Under the pieces are notes generated by a model. The model had not been told where the DNA came from and searched no databases. It saw only the letters and a list, made by a program, of their open reading frames with translations. Shown piece by piece: positions 35,544 to 45,058 of a stretch of DNA of 64,000 nucleotides; position 1 is the stretch's first letter; every line of letters begins with the position of its first letter. Where the stretch lies: contig NZ_JADPKT010000072.1 of NCBI RefSeq assembly GCF_023074075.1, positions 106,630 to 170,629 of the forward strand, in the 5' to 3' direction. A program made the translations under genes and the position numbers. The DNA is from Bradyrhizobium sp. 138. Lineage in GTDB: Bacteria > Pseudomonadota > Alphaproteobacteria > Rhizobiales > Xanthobacteraceae.

Positions 35544-37187
35544 TCAAATCTGATTTGATCGAACAATGCGGAGCCATTCCAATCCAATCCCGAGCAGACG
35601 GGTATCAGCACTTGCACCAAGTTCCGCGGGAGACGTTGGGTTCTCGACACGAAATTCGAGTTCTACATGTTCCTTCGATTCGCGAGAACTAAGAGGAATT
35701 TCCCACCTATGTATATGTGAGCCCGATTTCATAATGGTCTTCCTAAACAGGACCGTGTTCCTAGAACGGCATTCGAAATCAATAGATTTGTGATGCTGAT
35801 AAAGAAAGGCTCGCATACAACATTCCACCTGAAACGCGTTCTCTTCGACGCCCGAAATACCAAATCGGAGAAGCATATAATTGTTGATCGACCACGTTCC
35901 CCACGTCTCAGGTGCTCCCCAGCCATACTCAAGTCCGGGAACTCCATTTCCCTCTTCACAAAAAAACAGCTTCTCTTCCCAAGCAGCAGAAGGAATATCG
36001 AACTTGGTGGACTCTAATAAGTGCAAGCTCTTCACGTCATCCAAAGGTTTAAGCAAATTGCGCTCAGTGTAGGCCACAGCATCGCTCACATGATCTATTC
36101 CAGCGGCATCGCAATCTATTATGTGAAGTGTCCGTTGTTCCCCACGAGGCGTTTCACCAGGGATCATGGGCGGCACGCAATCGATGGGCGCGGGGAACGA
36201 GATGTCGCCGACCGAAAAATGATGCTTAGCAGCAAGCTCTTCGACAGCGCGCATGGTCTCCTGATAAAACCACGGGCGATCATTAATGGCGGAAGCTACC
36301 GACTGTGCTAGGCGCCGAAAATCTATATTTATCTGCTTATCGTCAAGAAAAAGCAGATCTCGCACCAGCAGCGCGTCATTTGCCAGCATCATTTCAAGAT
36401 TATTGTTGGCTGGCACTAAGCGTGAGTCGAAATTGATATGTCCGAGCGCAACTTTGACCTCTTCGGCAGAAATCCATCCTGGCGGCGAGAGCGTTACGTT
36501 GTGTCCAGTGCTATGGCCCGATAAGCCGGCAATCGATAATGGTCGATTGATCAATATGAATTGCTTCGAGCACGCAGCGTTTACAATTCCAGACGTCACA
36601 TCCGGCGTTACCCCAAGGAAGTATCTGCCCGTCTTCTTAATTACCTGATCGACGAGAGAGCGCGACACGAATGAATTATAGATCATGGGTAATTGCGAAT
36701 AATGCAACTTAAAGTTATAAAAGGCAAGCAATTGCTGCCGCGAATCGATCAGTTTAATCTCAACATTCGAATGAACATCCGCGAGCAAACGATTTTTGCG
36801 TTCAGAGATGATGTGGCTACCCCAGTAATAGCTGAAAGGCCGCCAGCTAACGATGTCGGCCTTGTTGTGACCGATGAGACCGCTAGCTATCTGACATGCA
36901 TCAGAGAAAAGTCCATCATCGTCTCCGATAAAGGTGATGTACTCCCCCCGAGCGTTTGAGAGTGCCAACTCCCAATTGCGTGACATTGGCAGGATCTCGT
37001 CTGACCAAAAATGTCTTATTCGGTCGTCACCAAGACTGGCGATGATGTCCTCAGTCTGCCTATCCCTGCCATTATTCTGAACAACGATTTCGAAGTCGCG
37101 TTGGGTCTGATTGACCAAGGTCCGCAGCGCATACTGAAAAGTGTCGGGCCGACGCAGCGTCGGTAGAACGAGCGAAAAAAGCGGCAT
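35544..37187 (-). CDS. Family 2 glycosyltransferase with C-terminal beta domain
   Basis: 547 residues. The N-terminal GT-A domain (FSLVLPTLRRPDTFQYALRT, VVQNNGRDRQTE, metal site FIGDDDGLF) covers about 1-230. Residues 400-547 form a beta-rich module with GWGAPETWGTWSINNYMLLR and LLGIGLEWLRI, a pattern I associate with carbohydrate-binding-like domains (DUF7024-like) attached to polysaccharide enzymes. The AT-rich codon use compared with regions 1-2 suggests horizontal origin. It transfers a sugar to a polysaccharide intermediate; donor and acceptor are unknown. Confidence 0.82.
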   Translation of the reverse strand: MPLFSLVLPTLRRPDTFQYALRTLVNQTQRDFEIVVQNNGRDRQTEDIIASLGDDRIRHFWSDEILPMSRNWELALSNARGEYITFIGDDDGLFSDACQIASGLIGHNKADIVSWRPFSYYWGSHIISERKNRLLADVHSNVEIKLIDSRQQLLAFYNFKLHYSQLPMIYNSFVSRSLVDQVIKKTGRYFLGVTPDVTSGIVNAACSKQFILINRPLSIAGLSGHSTGHNVTLSPPGWISAEEVKVALGHINFDSRLVPANNNLEMMLANDALLVRDLLFLDDKQINIDFRRLAQSVASAINDRPWFYQETMRAVEELAAKHHFSVGDISFPAPIDCVPPMIPGETPRGEQRTLHIIDCDAAGIDHVSDAVAYTERNLLKPLDDVKSLHLLESTKFDIPSAAWEEKLFFCEEGNGVPGLEYGWGAPETWGTWSINNYMLLRFGISGVEENAFQVECCMRAFLYQHHKSIDFECRSRNTVLFRKTIMKSGSHIHRWEIPLSSRESKEHVELEFRVENPTSPAELGASADTRLLGIGLEWLRIVRSNQI

Positions 37188-37432
37188 TTCATCCCATACA
37201 CCAGACGATTGCGACTATATTCCTATATGCCGCAATTTGCTTTGAGCGTCAAAACTAGCGAGTAAACAGTCACATGTCCATGAACGATTCATCCCCAACC
37301 TTGAGTCTTTGCTCGCAAATGATTACATATTTGAGCTCAACTGCTTGCAAATTCGCCTCATGCAAGCAAATGTGAATCAATGCGGCGTTGCGCATAAGAT
37401 GCATCAACGACGCCCTTTCCTAAGAGCCAAAT

Positions 37433-38344
37433 TTGCGCATTCTGCTTACAGGGGCCAGCGGCTTCGTCGGAAGATGGACAGTCGCAGCTTTGGCCAAGCA
37501 CAAGGTGGAGGTTTTCGCGCTCTCCCGCAAACCTGTTCCCGCCCAGAAAAACGTATACCCGTTGGCATTAAGTGTGCTGGATGGCCAGCAAATTCGACAA
37601 GTGTTCGACGATGTTCGAGCGACCTGCGTTGTCCATCTTGCCTGGGACGTCAGTCACGGTTCATTCTATACCGCTTCGACAAATCTGGATTGGGCTGCCG
37701 GGTCCATCAATCTCTACCGCTATGCTGTTGAGGCTGGGGCAACCCGCTTCGTTGGGATTGGTAGCTGCGCAGAGTATGCGCCGGAGCCGGGAACCGATTG
37801 TGACGAGCAGACCTCAGCCATTTCCCCCACAAGCCTTTATGGCATTGCGAAAGACGCAGTCCGCCGCGTGACAAGTGCGCACGCACAAACCAACGGAGTA
37901 TCCTTTGTCTGGGCCCGCCTTTTTCATCTGTTCGGCCCCGGCGAGCCGCCAGAGCGCCTAGTGCCGTCAGTCTGCCTACAGTTGGCGCGAGGCCTTGGTG
38001 CTCCAATTTCATCGGGAAATGATATTCGGGATTACATGGACGTTCGCGACGCCGCTGAGGCGCTCGGCCGGCTTGTGCTATCCGACGTAACGGGCGAAAT
38101 TAATATAGGTAGCGGCCATGGCATCTCGGTAGCCGAAGTCGCGCACTCCCTAGAGAGCATCGCGGGGCGACCTGGCCTTCTACAACGCGGCGTCCTGCCT
38201 GATCGTACAAGCGAGCAGCCACGTTTGGTCGCCAACACAAAACGACTCAACAAAGAGGTAGGTTTCACTCTATCGCGTCCACTCCGCGATCGTCTGGCAG
38301 AAACATACCGGATGTGGGAAGCACTAAGCGAGCAAACGATATGA
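37433..38344 (+). CDS. NAD(P)-dependent sugar epimerase/reductase (SDR)
   Basis: 303 residues from TTG 37433. The Rossmann motif is GASGFVG, the catalytic triad Ser in GIGSCAEYAP and Tyr-Lys in SLYGIAKDAVRR. It is an extended SDR of the type that reduces or epimerises 4-keto-6-deoxy nucleotide sugars. It is first in the CDP-sugar operon and its stop overlaps the next start (ATGA). It is a likely candidate for the final 4-ketoreductase of the CDP-deoxysugar made by the downstream genes. Confidence 0.8.
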   Translation: MRILLTGASGFVGRWTVAALAKHKVEVFALSRKPVPAQKNVYPLALSVLDGQQIRQVFDDVRATCVVHLAWDVSHGSFYTASTNLDWAAGSINLYRYAVEAGATRFVGIGSCAEYAPEPGTDCDEQTSAISPTSLYGIAKDAVRRVTSAHAQTNGVSFVWARLFHLFGPGEPPERLVPSVCLQLARGLGAPISSGNDIRDYMDVRDAAEALGRLVLSDVTGEINIGSGHGISVAEVAHSLESIAGRPGLLQRGVLPDRTSEQPRLVANTKRLNKEVGFTLSRPLRDRLAETYRMWEALSEQTI

Positions 38345-39531
38345 TCCCTGCTTGCCCCATCTGCGCGACAAAACGCAATTCTGTTCTGGATCAACGTGAA
38401 CGCGTTCCCGTTTTGCAGAATCGTGTTTGGCCAGACCGTGCCTCGGCGCTCTCAGCTCCCGCGGGCCGTTTGGATATGCGACTCTGTGCGAATTGCAACT
38501 TCGCTTGGAACGCCGCCTTCGATCCCAAGCTGATGGTTTACGACTCATTCTATGACAATAACCAGCTAGTCTCCGAGGTATTTTCCGACCACGTCGATGC
38601 AATGGTTCAACGCATCATTACTAGTCTAGATGAAAGCGCCGAAGCGCACCTCGTCGAAATTGGTTGCGGACAGGGCGACCTTCTAAGGCGCCTAGCGAGA
38701 GCGAACCGTTTTGCAAGTCTGACCGGATTCGATCCAGCCTTCAAGAACGCGCTTGAAGGCCACGACGCAAATATGACAATCCATACATGCTTGTTCGACA
38801 ACGATACGTTGAACCTGCTGCGTCATCCGATCGATATCATAGTCGCTCGGCATACTATCGAACACATTCACCGGCCTCTCGACTTCTTGCGCACCATTCG
38901 GGCCGCAGTCGATGCCACACGTCCGACGAAGATCTTCCTTGAAACACCGGATATCAATTGGATTGTGGAAAACTTTCAGCACCAAGATCTATTTTACGAA
39001 CACTGTTCGATCTTTTCGAAGCGGGCGATGCATTTTGGATGCCAAGCAGCCGGCTTCAATCTTTGCGCAATAACTTCGGTGTTTTCAGATCAGTATCTGT
39101 GGGCAGAAATCGACACCGGTGACTCGCAATTGATCGCAGAGCCAACCGCACCCTCACTACTCACCGCGGATGGATTTCGTGCGAAGAGGCTCGACTTCGT
39201 GGAGCGCTGGCGCGATCAGATAGTAACTCTTGGGAAAGAGGGCCGTGTTTGGCTTTGGGGCGCATCTTCAAAAGGCGTGACTTTCGCGCTACTCGTCGAT
39301 CCCGATGGCGAACTTTTGGCTGGTGCGATCGATATTAATCCGAAGAAAGTCGGACAGTTCATGCCATTAACTGGCGTACAGGTTTGCGATCCAACCCAAC
39401 TCGAAAGCGGCGATAGCGTAATCGTCATGAATCCGAACTACCTCGCAGAAATTTCTAACAGGATTGCCTCTCAGCAGAAATCGATTCGCCTGCTGACACT
39501 TGATACAGCACATTTGGAGATGTCGGCATGA
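38341..39531 (+). CDS. Zinc-containing SAM methyltransferase (sugar C-methyltransferase type)
   Basis: 396 residues from ATG 38341. An N-terminal CPIC...CANC zinc site (residues 5-55) precedes the AdoMet domain (LVEIGCGQGDLLRRL, ARHTIEHIHRPLDFL) and a C-terminal Rossmann-like part (VWLWGASSKGVTFA, VIVMNPNYLAEI). This three-part layout is that of NDP-hexose C-methyltransferases (TylC3/Methyltransf_13-25-14). A second protein of the same layout lies at 42176, so one may act on a different sugar or have diverged. ATGA overlaps join it to both neighbours. Confidence 0.82.
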   Translation: MIPACPICATKRNSVLDQRERVPVLQNRVWPDRASALSAPAGRLDMRLCANCNFAWNAAFDPKLMVYDSFYDNNQLVSEVFSDHVDAMVQRIITSLDESAEAHLVEIGCGQGDLLRRLARANRFASLTGFDPAFKNALEGHDANMTIHTCLFDNDTLNLLRHPIDIIVARHTIEHIHRPLDFLRTIRAAVDATRPTKIFLETPDINWIVENFQHQDLFYEHCSIFSKRAMHFGCQAAGFNLCAITSVFSDQYLWAEIDTGDSQLIAEPTAPSLLTADGFRAKRLDFVERWRDQIVTLGKEGRVWLWGASSKGVTFALLVDPDGELLAGAIDINPKKVGQFMPLTGVQVCDPTQLESGDSVIVMNPNYLAEISNRIASQQKSIRLLTLDTAHLEMSA

Positions 39532-40286
39532 AGATCACGTTCGACCTTGATAGACTGGAAGTCTCAACGACGGAAGGCAACAATTATCCAATGTACTCCG
39601 ATTACGCCTTCGACCTCATCAAGGATCTTTGGCTAAAGGTCGGCTGGAACCAGAAGTATAATTACACTTTCTCGTGGCTCGGCGCGCCGATAATTCAGTT
39701 ACCTGACGATATGATCCGCTACCAGGAGGTGGTTTATGCTCTCCAGCCTGATATTATTATTGAAACGGGCATAGCGCATGGTGGCTCACTGATCTTTTCT
39801 GCCAGCCTGTGCCGCCTGCTTGGGCGTGGCCGTGTCGTAGGAATCGACATAGAGATCCGTCCGCACAACCGACAGCGAATGGAGACTCACACTCTCGCGG
39901 ACCTGATTACACTTATCGAAGGCTCATCGACTGCCCCAGAGATCGTGGCTCGTGCTCGAGCGCAGGTCCAGCCGAACGACCGCGTTTTAGTAGTGCTGGA
40001 TTCTAACCATAGCTACGACCATGTCACGAGTGAATTGCGTTCTTATGCACCGCTTGTCTCCGTAGGCTCCTATATAGTGGCAACTGACGGGCTGATGCGC
40101 GACTTGGCACAGGCGCCACGCGGCCAACCAAACTGGGAGCGCAACAACCCGGCAACCGCCGCCAAGGATTTCGTTGCCGCGAACTCCGATTTCGTGATTG
40201 AAGAGCCGGTCTGGCCATTTAACGAGTCGAACATTACTGGGAATGTTACGCACTGGCCCGACGCTTGGATCAAGCGCATTCGCTAA
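39528..40286 (+). CDS. CmcI-family (cephalosporin hydroxylase-like) methyltransferase
   Basis: 252 residues. PIIQLPDDMIRYQEVVYALQ followed by IIETGIAHGGSLIFSASL and VGIDIEIRPHNR matches the CmcI family. Despite the name, its characterised members near glycan loci are mostly AdoMet-dependent O-methyltransferases of sugars. VLVVLDSNHSYDHV supplies the acidic metal/acceptor site. It overlaps the preceding stop by 4 bases. It probably O-methylates the deoxysugar or its polymer. Confidence 0.82.
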   Translation: MKITFDLDRLEVSTTEGNNYPMYSDYAFDLIKDLWLKVGWNQKYNYTFSWLGAPIIQLPDDMIRYQEVVYALQPDIIIETGIAHGGSLIFSASLCRLLGRGRVVGIDIEIRPHNRQRMETHTLADLITLIEGSSTAPEIVARARAQVQPNDRVLVVLDSNHSYDHVTSELRSYAPLVSVGSYIVATDGLMRDLAQAPRGQPNWERNNPATAAKDFVAANSDFVIEEPVWPFNESNITGNVTHWPDAWIKRIR

Positions 40287-40353
40287 AGCATCGACGGCAC
40301 GTATAGTCTGAATCTCTACAAGAGCAAAAGACTCAACCTGTTGGGCTAAACCG

Positions 40354-41127
40354 ATGAAAGCAGTCATTCTCGCCGGAGGCCTTGGGACCCGCATTGCGGA
40401 AGAAACCGCCATTCGCCCCAAACCCATGATCGAGATTGGAGGCAAGCCCATCCTGTGGCACATCATGAAGACTTACGCTCACCATAACGTAACGGAGTTC
40501 ATCATCTGTCTCGGTTACAAAGGCTACATGATTAAGGAATATTTCGCCAACCAAGTTCTGCACAACTCAGACGTCACAATCGACAATCGCAACAACCGGG
40601 TGATCTATCACGGATCGTCGGTAGAGCCTTGGGTCGTGACACTTGTGGACACCGGGGAGAGTACGCTCACCGGCGGCCGTTTAAAACGAGTACAGCGGTT
40701 CCTCGACGCAGACCAGGATTTCTGTATGACTTATGGCGACGGCGTGGCCGACGTCGATATCCGGAGTCTGATAGCGTTTCATCAACGACACGGACGTGAT
40801 GCAACATTGACTGCCGTCATTCCGTCGGGCCGCTACGGGGCGCTCGATCTCGATGGGACGCGGGTCAACCGCTTTCTTGAAAAGCCACCCGGCGATCATA
40901 TGCTGGTCAATGGTGGTTACTTCGTCTTAAAGCCGGCAGCGCTGGACCGAATAAAAGGTGACACGACGGCATGGGAAACCACGCCGCTAGAGGGGCTCGC
41001 AAACGACGGCCAGCTAATGGCATTCCGCCACACCGGCTTCTGGCAGCCGATGGACACGTTACGCGACAAGAATGTTCTAGAAGACCTCTGGAAAAGCGGT
41101 CGTGCGCCCTGGAAAGTCTGGCAGTGA
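40354..41127 (+). CDS. rfbF: Glucose-1-phosphate cytidylyltransferase
   Basis: 257 residues. The nucleotidyl-transfer signature GGLGTRIAEETAIRPKPMIE and the following GGKPILWHIMKTYAHHNV are diagnostic of RfbF, which makes CDP-glucose from CTP and glucose 1-phosphate. YGDGVADVD holds the metal-binding Asp. Length and order agree with the family. It is followed directly by the CDP-glucose dehydratase (GTGA overlap). Confidence 0.93.
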   Translation: MKAVILAGGLGTRIAEETAIRPKPMIEIGGKPILWHIMKTYAHHNVTEFIICLGYKGYMIKEYFANQVLHNSDVTIDNRNNRVIYHGSSVEPWVVTLVDTGESTLTGGRLKRVQRFLDADQDFCMTYGDGVADVDIRSLIAFHQRHGRDATLTAVIPSGRYGALDLDGTRVNRFLEKPPGDHMLVNGGYFVLKPAALDRIKGDTTAWETTPLEGLANDGQLMAFRHTGFWQPMDTLRDKNVLEDLWKSGRAPWKVWQ

Positions 41128-42179
41128 CAGTGCTTCCCCAATTCTGGAAAGGAAAACGGGTCCTGGTGACGGGGCATTCCGGGTTCAAAGGGAGTTGGCT
41201 TGTCCTCTGGCTGACACGTATGGGAGCGCAAGTGTCGGGCTTTTCTCGACCGCCGGCCACTGAACCTAATCTCTATACAATCGCGGAAATTCATAGTCTC
41301 GTATGCTCAGGTTTTGGCGACCTGCAAACCTATGCCGACATCGAGGCGGCAGTAGTGCGTTCCGCCCCTGAGATTGTGATACACCTTGCAGCTCAGCCCT
41401 TGGTTCTCAAATCCGTACGAGAACCCGTGGAGACCTTCGCGAGCAATGTCATGGGCACAGTCAATCTGCTGGCTGCGCTACGCCAGTCGCCACGCCTAAA
41501 GGTAGTTCTTGTCGTTACCACCGATAAGGTCTATCGTAACAACCACGTACCTATCCCATTTCGCGAGAGCGATGCACTCGGTGGGCACGATCCCTATTCA
41601 GCATCGAAGGCGGCAACCGAACTGGTTGCAGCGGCTTTTGCAGATAGCTATTTCCAAGCTCAAGGCGTGTCGGTCGCGACAGCTCGTGGCGGCAATGTGA
41701 TCGGCGGTGGTGATTTTTCAGAAGAACGCCTTGTGCCAGACATATATCGAGCAGTCACGACAAATGGCAAACTGGTCCTGCGACATCCCGAAGCTATCCG
41801 TCCCTGGCAACACGTGCTTGATTGTCTTTGCGGTTACTTAACGTACGCGCAGCAGCTTCATGACGGAAGAGGCCTGCCGCGCACAGTCAATTTCGGCCCC
41901 TCGGCGGCCGAACCAATCGCGGTGGCCACGATGGCCAATGCAATGCTGGAAGCGCTAGGGCGGTCTCCGCAATGGCGCGTCGATCGCCCCGCATCGTCTG
42001 TGGAAATGCAGCATCTCACTTTGGATTGTCGTCTAGCGCACGATGTGCTCGGCTGGCGCAACCGGCTCCCAGGCATGCAGGCCGTTCGGGCTACCGCAGA
42101 CTGGTACCTTGCGTTTCGGAATGGCGAAGACATGCTCGCTTACACTCTAGCCTCGATAGATGACTTTCTGACGCGATGA
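41124..42179 (+). CDS. rfbG: CDP-glucose 4,6-dehydratase
   Basis: 351 residues from GTG 41124. The NAD site is TGHSGFKGSWL, a typical RfbG variant of GxxGxxG. TTDKVYRN holds the Thr-Asp pair, and DPYSASKAATE the Tyr-Lys pair. RPWQHVLDCLCGYL near the C-terminus is also characteristic. It converts CDP-glucose to CDP-4-keto-6-deoxyglucose, the branch point for CDP-dideoxy- and branched sugars. It overlaps the next gene by ATGA. No RfbH-type dehydratase for 3,6-dideoxysugars is nearby, so a 6-deoxy product is expected. Confidence 0.93.
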   Translation: MTVLPQFWKGKRVLVTGHSGFKGSWLVLWLTRMGAQVSGFSRPPATEPNLYTIAEIHSLVCSGFGDLQTYADIEAAVVRSAPEIVIHLAAQPLVLKSVREPVETFASNVMGTVNLLAALRQSPRLKVVLVVTTDKVYRNNHVPIPFRESDALGGHDPYSASKAATELVAAAFADSYFQAQGVSVATARGGNVIGGGDFSEERLVPDIYRAVTTNGKLVLRHPEAIRPWQHVLDCLCGYLTYAQQLHDGRGLPRTVNFGPSAAEPIAVATMANAMLEALGRSPQWRVDRPASSVEMQHLTLDCRLAHDVLGWRNRLPGMQAVRATADWYLAFRNGEDMLAYTLASIDDFLTR

Positions 42180-43405
42180 ATAGTGAACAGCATCATAGTT
42201 GCAGATTTTGCGGGACACCACTGTGCCATACATTTGCCGATCTCGGCACGACTCCACTCGCCAATCGCAATGTGCGCCAAGAGGAGATTGTAACGGAACG
42301 GAAGTTTCCGCTGATCGCACGCGTCTGCCAGGCATGTCTTCTGGTGCAGATCGACGACTCAGTTCCGCCAGGCACGATCTTCTCTGATTATGACTACTTC
42401 TCATCGTATTCGACTAGTTGGCTAGCGCACGCGCGGAATTATTGCGACGCGATTCGACTGCGGCTTGGCCTTGGGCGCGGCTCATTCGTTGTAGAGATCG
42501 CGTCCAACGATGGTTACCTGTTGCAGAATTTTTCAGACCTAGAGATGCTCGGAATTGAACCGGCAGCGAATGTTGCAAAGTTCGCCAATGATAGGGGTAT
42601 TCCGACAGACGTCGCTTTCTTCGGCATCGAGACGGCCCGGCGCATCGTCCGAGAGCACCGACGCGCAGACCTGATCGTTGCTAACAATGTCCTCGCGCAT
42701 GCCCCCGACACGCGTGACTTCGTGGGTGGCGTGGCACTGCTCCTATCCAAGAATGGCACTGCAACTTTCGAGTTTCCGCATTTGCTGCGTCTGATCCAAG
42801 GACTGCAGTTCGATACCATCTACCATGAGCACTTCTTCTATCTTTCACTGCTGACCGCTGAGCGCATCTTCCACGCCTGCGGTCTACGGATCTATGACGT
42901 GGAGGAACTATCAACCCATGGCGGTTCTTTACGCCTATTGGTTTGCCATCGATCTGCTGCCCAGGCAGAGTCTGACAGTGTGGAGATCATGCGCAACAAG
43001 GAGCGCGCGGCCCTCCTCGATAGGCTCGACGGCTATCGCGAATTCGACAACCGGATCGCCGGGGTGAAGGATGGCTTTCTGAGTTATCTTCAGTCAGCCA
43101 AAGCATCTGGTCGCCGGATCGCCGCTTACGGAGCTGCCGCCAAAGGCAACACATTTCTAAATGTCTGTGGTGCCGGATATCCAGAGATCGAAGCGGTATT
43201 TGATCGCAATCCAACCAAGCAAGACAAGTTCACACCGGGATCGCACATACCCATCCTGTCGCCGGACCGGCTGGGCGAGATACGTCCGGATGATCTCGTG
43301 ATCCTTCCCTGGAACATCGCTGATGAAATCATGGATTCGATGTCGTGCATTCGACATTGGGGTGGACGCTTCGTTTTGGCAATACCAGAGGTTCGAATTT
43401 CCTAG
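42176..43405 (+). CDS. Sugar C-methyltransferase (TylC3-like)
   Basis: 409 residues. A CRFCGTPL...CQAC zinc site at the N-terminus with FADLGTTPLANRNV, then AdoMet motif VVEIASNDGYLLQNF, VANNVLAHAPD, the segment FEFPHLLRLIQGLQFDTIYH, and the C-terminal GRRIAAYGAAAKGNTFLNV, together define NDP-4-ketohexose 3-C-methyltransferases. Placed directly after RfbFG, it should add a methyl branch to the CDP-4-keto-6-deoxy sugar. The regiochemistry is inferred from the family. Confidence 0.88.
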   Translation: MNSEQHHSCRFCGTPLCHTFADLGTTPLANRNVRQEEIVTERKFPLIARVCQACLLVQIDDSVPPGTIFSDYDYFSSYSTSWLAHARNYCDAIRLRLGLGRGSFVVEIASNDGYLLQNFSDLEMLGIEPAANVAKFANDRGIPTDVAFFGIETARRIVREHRRADLIVANNVLAHAPDTRDFVGGVALLLSKNGTATFEFPHLLRLIQGLQFDTIYHEHFFYLSLLTAERIFHACGLRIYDVEELSTHGGSLRLLVCHRSAAQAESDSVEIMRNKERAALLDRLDGYREFDNRIAGVKDGFLSYLQSAKASGRRIAAYGAAAKGNTFLNVCGAGYPEIEAVFDRNPTKQDKFTPGSHIPILSPDRLGEIRPDDLVILPWNIADEIMDSMSCIRHWGGRFVLAIPEVRIS

Positions 43406-43426
43406 GTCGGCTAGTGGAGGCGTGGG

Positions 43427-43981
43427 ATGCGCTTTGAAGCGACGCCCGTTTCAGGAGTTTTCTTGATCTCTACGGATCTCCTCCAAGATGATCGCGGCTT
43501 TTTTGCTCGAATCTTCGATCCGGATATCTTTGCCGCGGCGGGCGTCCCCTTTCATCCGTGCCAAGTCAGCCTGTCGCACAACCGGAGCAAAGCTACATTG
43601 CGCGGTATGCATTACAGCCTCACTCCTGAAAACAAACTGGTTCATTGCACGCGCGGCAAGATCTACGATGTGGCGCTTGATCTGCGACGGGGCTCCCCCA
43701 CATTCCGCACTTGGTTTGGGTTAGAGCTGAGTCCAAAGGACGGTACCGGGCTCTTTCTTGCGCCGGGCGTCGCACATGGCTATCTCACGATTGAGCCTGA
43801 CAGTGACGTGCTCTATCACACCGACTGTTCGTTCAATCCGGCAGCGGCCGCGGGAGTGAGATGGAATGATCAGGCTTTCGGCATCGTTTGGCCCATGACC
43901 CCGGCCGTGATTAATGCCCGCGACGCTGGCTACCCCGACTTCGAGATTTCACCTCGTGATCACCGGCCTCCTGCGGACTAG
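43427..43981 (+). CDS. Nucleotide 4-keto-6-deoxysugar 3,5-epimerase (RfbC-like)
   Basis: 184 residues in a cupin fold: LLQDDRGFFARIFD, VSLSHNRSKATLRGMHYSL with the catalytic His, VALDLRRGSPTF with the acidic partner, and GVAHGYLTI. In dTDP pathways this makes the L-sugar precursor. Here, behind a CDP-glucose dehydratase and a C-methyltransferase, it probably epimerises the CDP-linked branched sugar, as in known CDP-sugar pathways. A dTDP substrate cannot be excluded, but no rmlA, rmlB or rmlD is in the window. Confidence 0.88.
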   Translation: MRFEATPVSGVFLISTDLLQDDRGFFARIFDPDIFAAAGVPFHPCQVSLSHNRSKATLRGMHYSLTPENKLVHCTRGKIYDVALDLRRGSPTFRTWFGLELSPKDGTGLFLAPGVAHGYLTIEPDSDVLYHTDCSFNPAAAAGVRWNDQAFGIVWPMTPAVINARDAGYPDFEISPRDHRPPAD

Positions 43982-44098
43982 AATTGGCTCGACATCCGAT
44001 CAAGACGTAATGAATCTATGCCCAGAGACTTGCTCAATTGATTGGAAACCCCGCCGAGTCTATAATTATCAGCACTCGGTTCTTTCGATGAGGTCCTA

Positions 44099-45058
44099 AT
44101 GTCGCGTCTTGAACGAATCTTCGTCGCTGGCCATCGTGGGATGGTCGGCTCCGCAATCGCGCGCAAACTGCACGAACGCGGCGATACGGCCGTAATCGCG
44201 CGGACCCGCAGTGAACTCGATCTCGCCGACCAGGCTCAGGTCCGCGACTTTTTCGCCAACGAGAAGATCGATCGGGTTTATCTTGCTGCGGCGCATGTGG
44301 GTGGGATCCTGGCCAACAACACCTATCCAGCCGAATTCATTTATCAGAACATCATGATCCAGACGAACATCATCCATGAGGCGTGGCGCGGGGGCGTCGA
44401 GAAGCTGCTATTCCTTGGCTCGAGCTGCATCTACCCTCGGCTCGCTCCACAGCCCCTGACGGAGGACAGTCTACTCACGGGCGTGCTGGAGCAGACGAAT
44501 GAGCCGTATGCCATCGCAAAGATCGCGGGCATCAAGCTGTGCGAGTCTTATAACCGGCAATACGGCACCGACTATCGTAGCGTGATGCCAACTAATCTCT
44601 ACGGAATAGGCGATAATTATGATGCCGAGAGAAGCCACGTCATTCCCGGACTGCTACGGCGCTTCCACGAGGCAAAACAAAACGCCGCTCCGGAAGTGGT
44701 AATCTGGGGTACGGGCAAGCCGATGCGTGAGTTTCTCTATGTCGACGACATGGCCGAAGCTTGCCTTCACGTGATGGACCTAAGCGCCGATACTTATCAG
44801 AGGAATACCCAACCCATGCTTTCGCACATCAATGTCGGCACCGGCGAGGACCTCACCATCCGCGAACTTGCCACCATCATTGCAGAGGTGATCGGCTATC
44901 GGGGACAAATCGCTTTCGACAGCACCAAGCCGGACGGAGCGCCGCGCAAGGTGATGGACGTCAGTCGTCTTCGAAATCTGGGCTGGCGCGCCCGCACCGG
45001 TCTTAGAGAAGGGCTTGCGCTGGCCTATGCGGACTTTCTCGCGAGCACCCGACGCTGA
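44099..45058 (+). CDS. fcl: GDP-L-fucose synthase-type epimerase-reductase
   Basis: 319 residues. GHRGMVGSAIARKL, LAAAHVGGILANNTYPAEFI, LGSSCIYPRLAPQPL, YAIAKIAGIKLCE and RSVMPTNLYGIGDNYD are diagnostic for Fcl/WcaG. It converts GDP-4-keto-6-deoxymannose to GDP-fucose. The matching dehydratase gene gmd lies 15 kb away at 59772. Because the locus also makes GDP-heptose, activity on a GDP-6-deoxy-heptose is a possible alternative. Confidence 0.92.
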   Translation: MSRLERIFVAGHRGMVGSAIARKLHERGDTAVIARTRSELDLADQAQVRDFFANEKIDRVYLAAAHVGGILANNTYPAEFIYQNIMIQTNIIHEAWRGGVEKLLFLGSSCIYPRLAPQPLTEDSLLTGVLEQTNEPYAIAKIAGIKLCESYNRQYGTDYRSVMPTNLYGIGDNYDAERSHVIPGLLRRFHEAKQNAAPEVVIWGTGKPMREFLYVDDMAEACLHVMDLSADTYQRNTQPMLSHINVGTGEDLTIRELATIIAEVIGYRGQIAFDSTKPDGAPRKVMDVSRLRNLGWRARTGLREGLALAYADFLASTRR

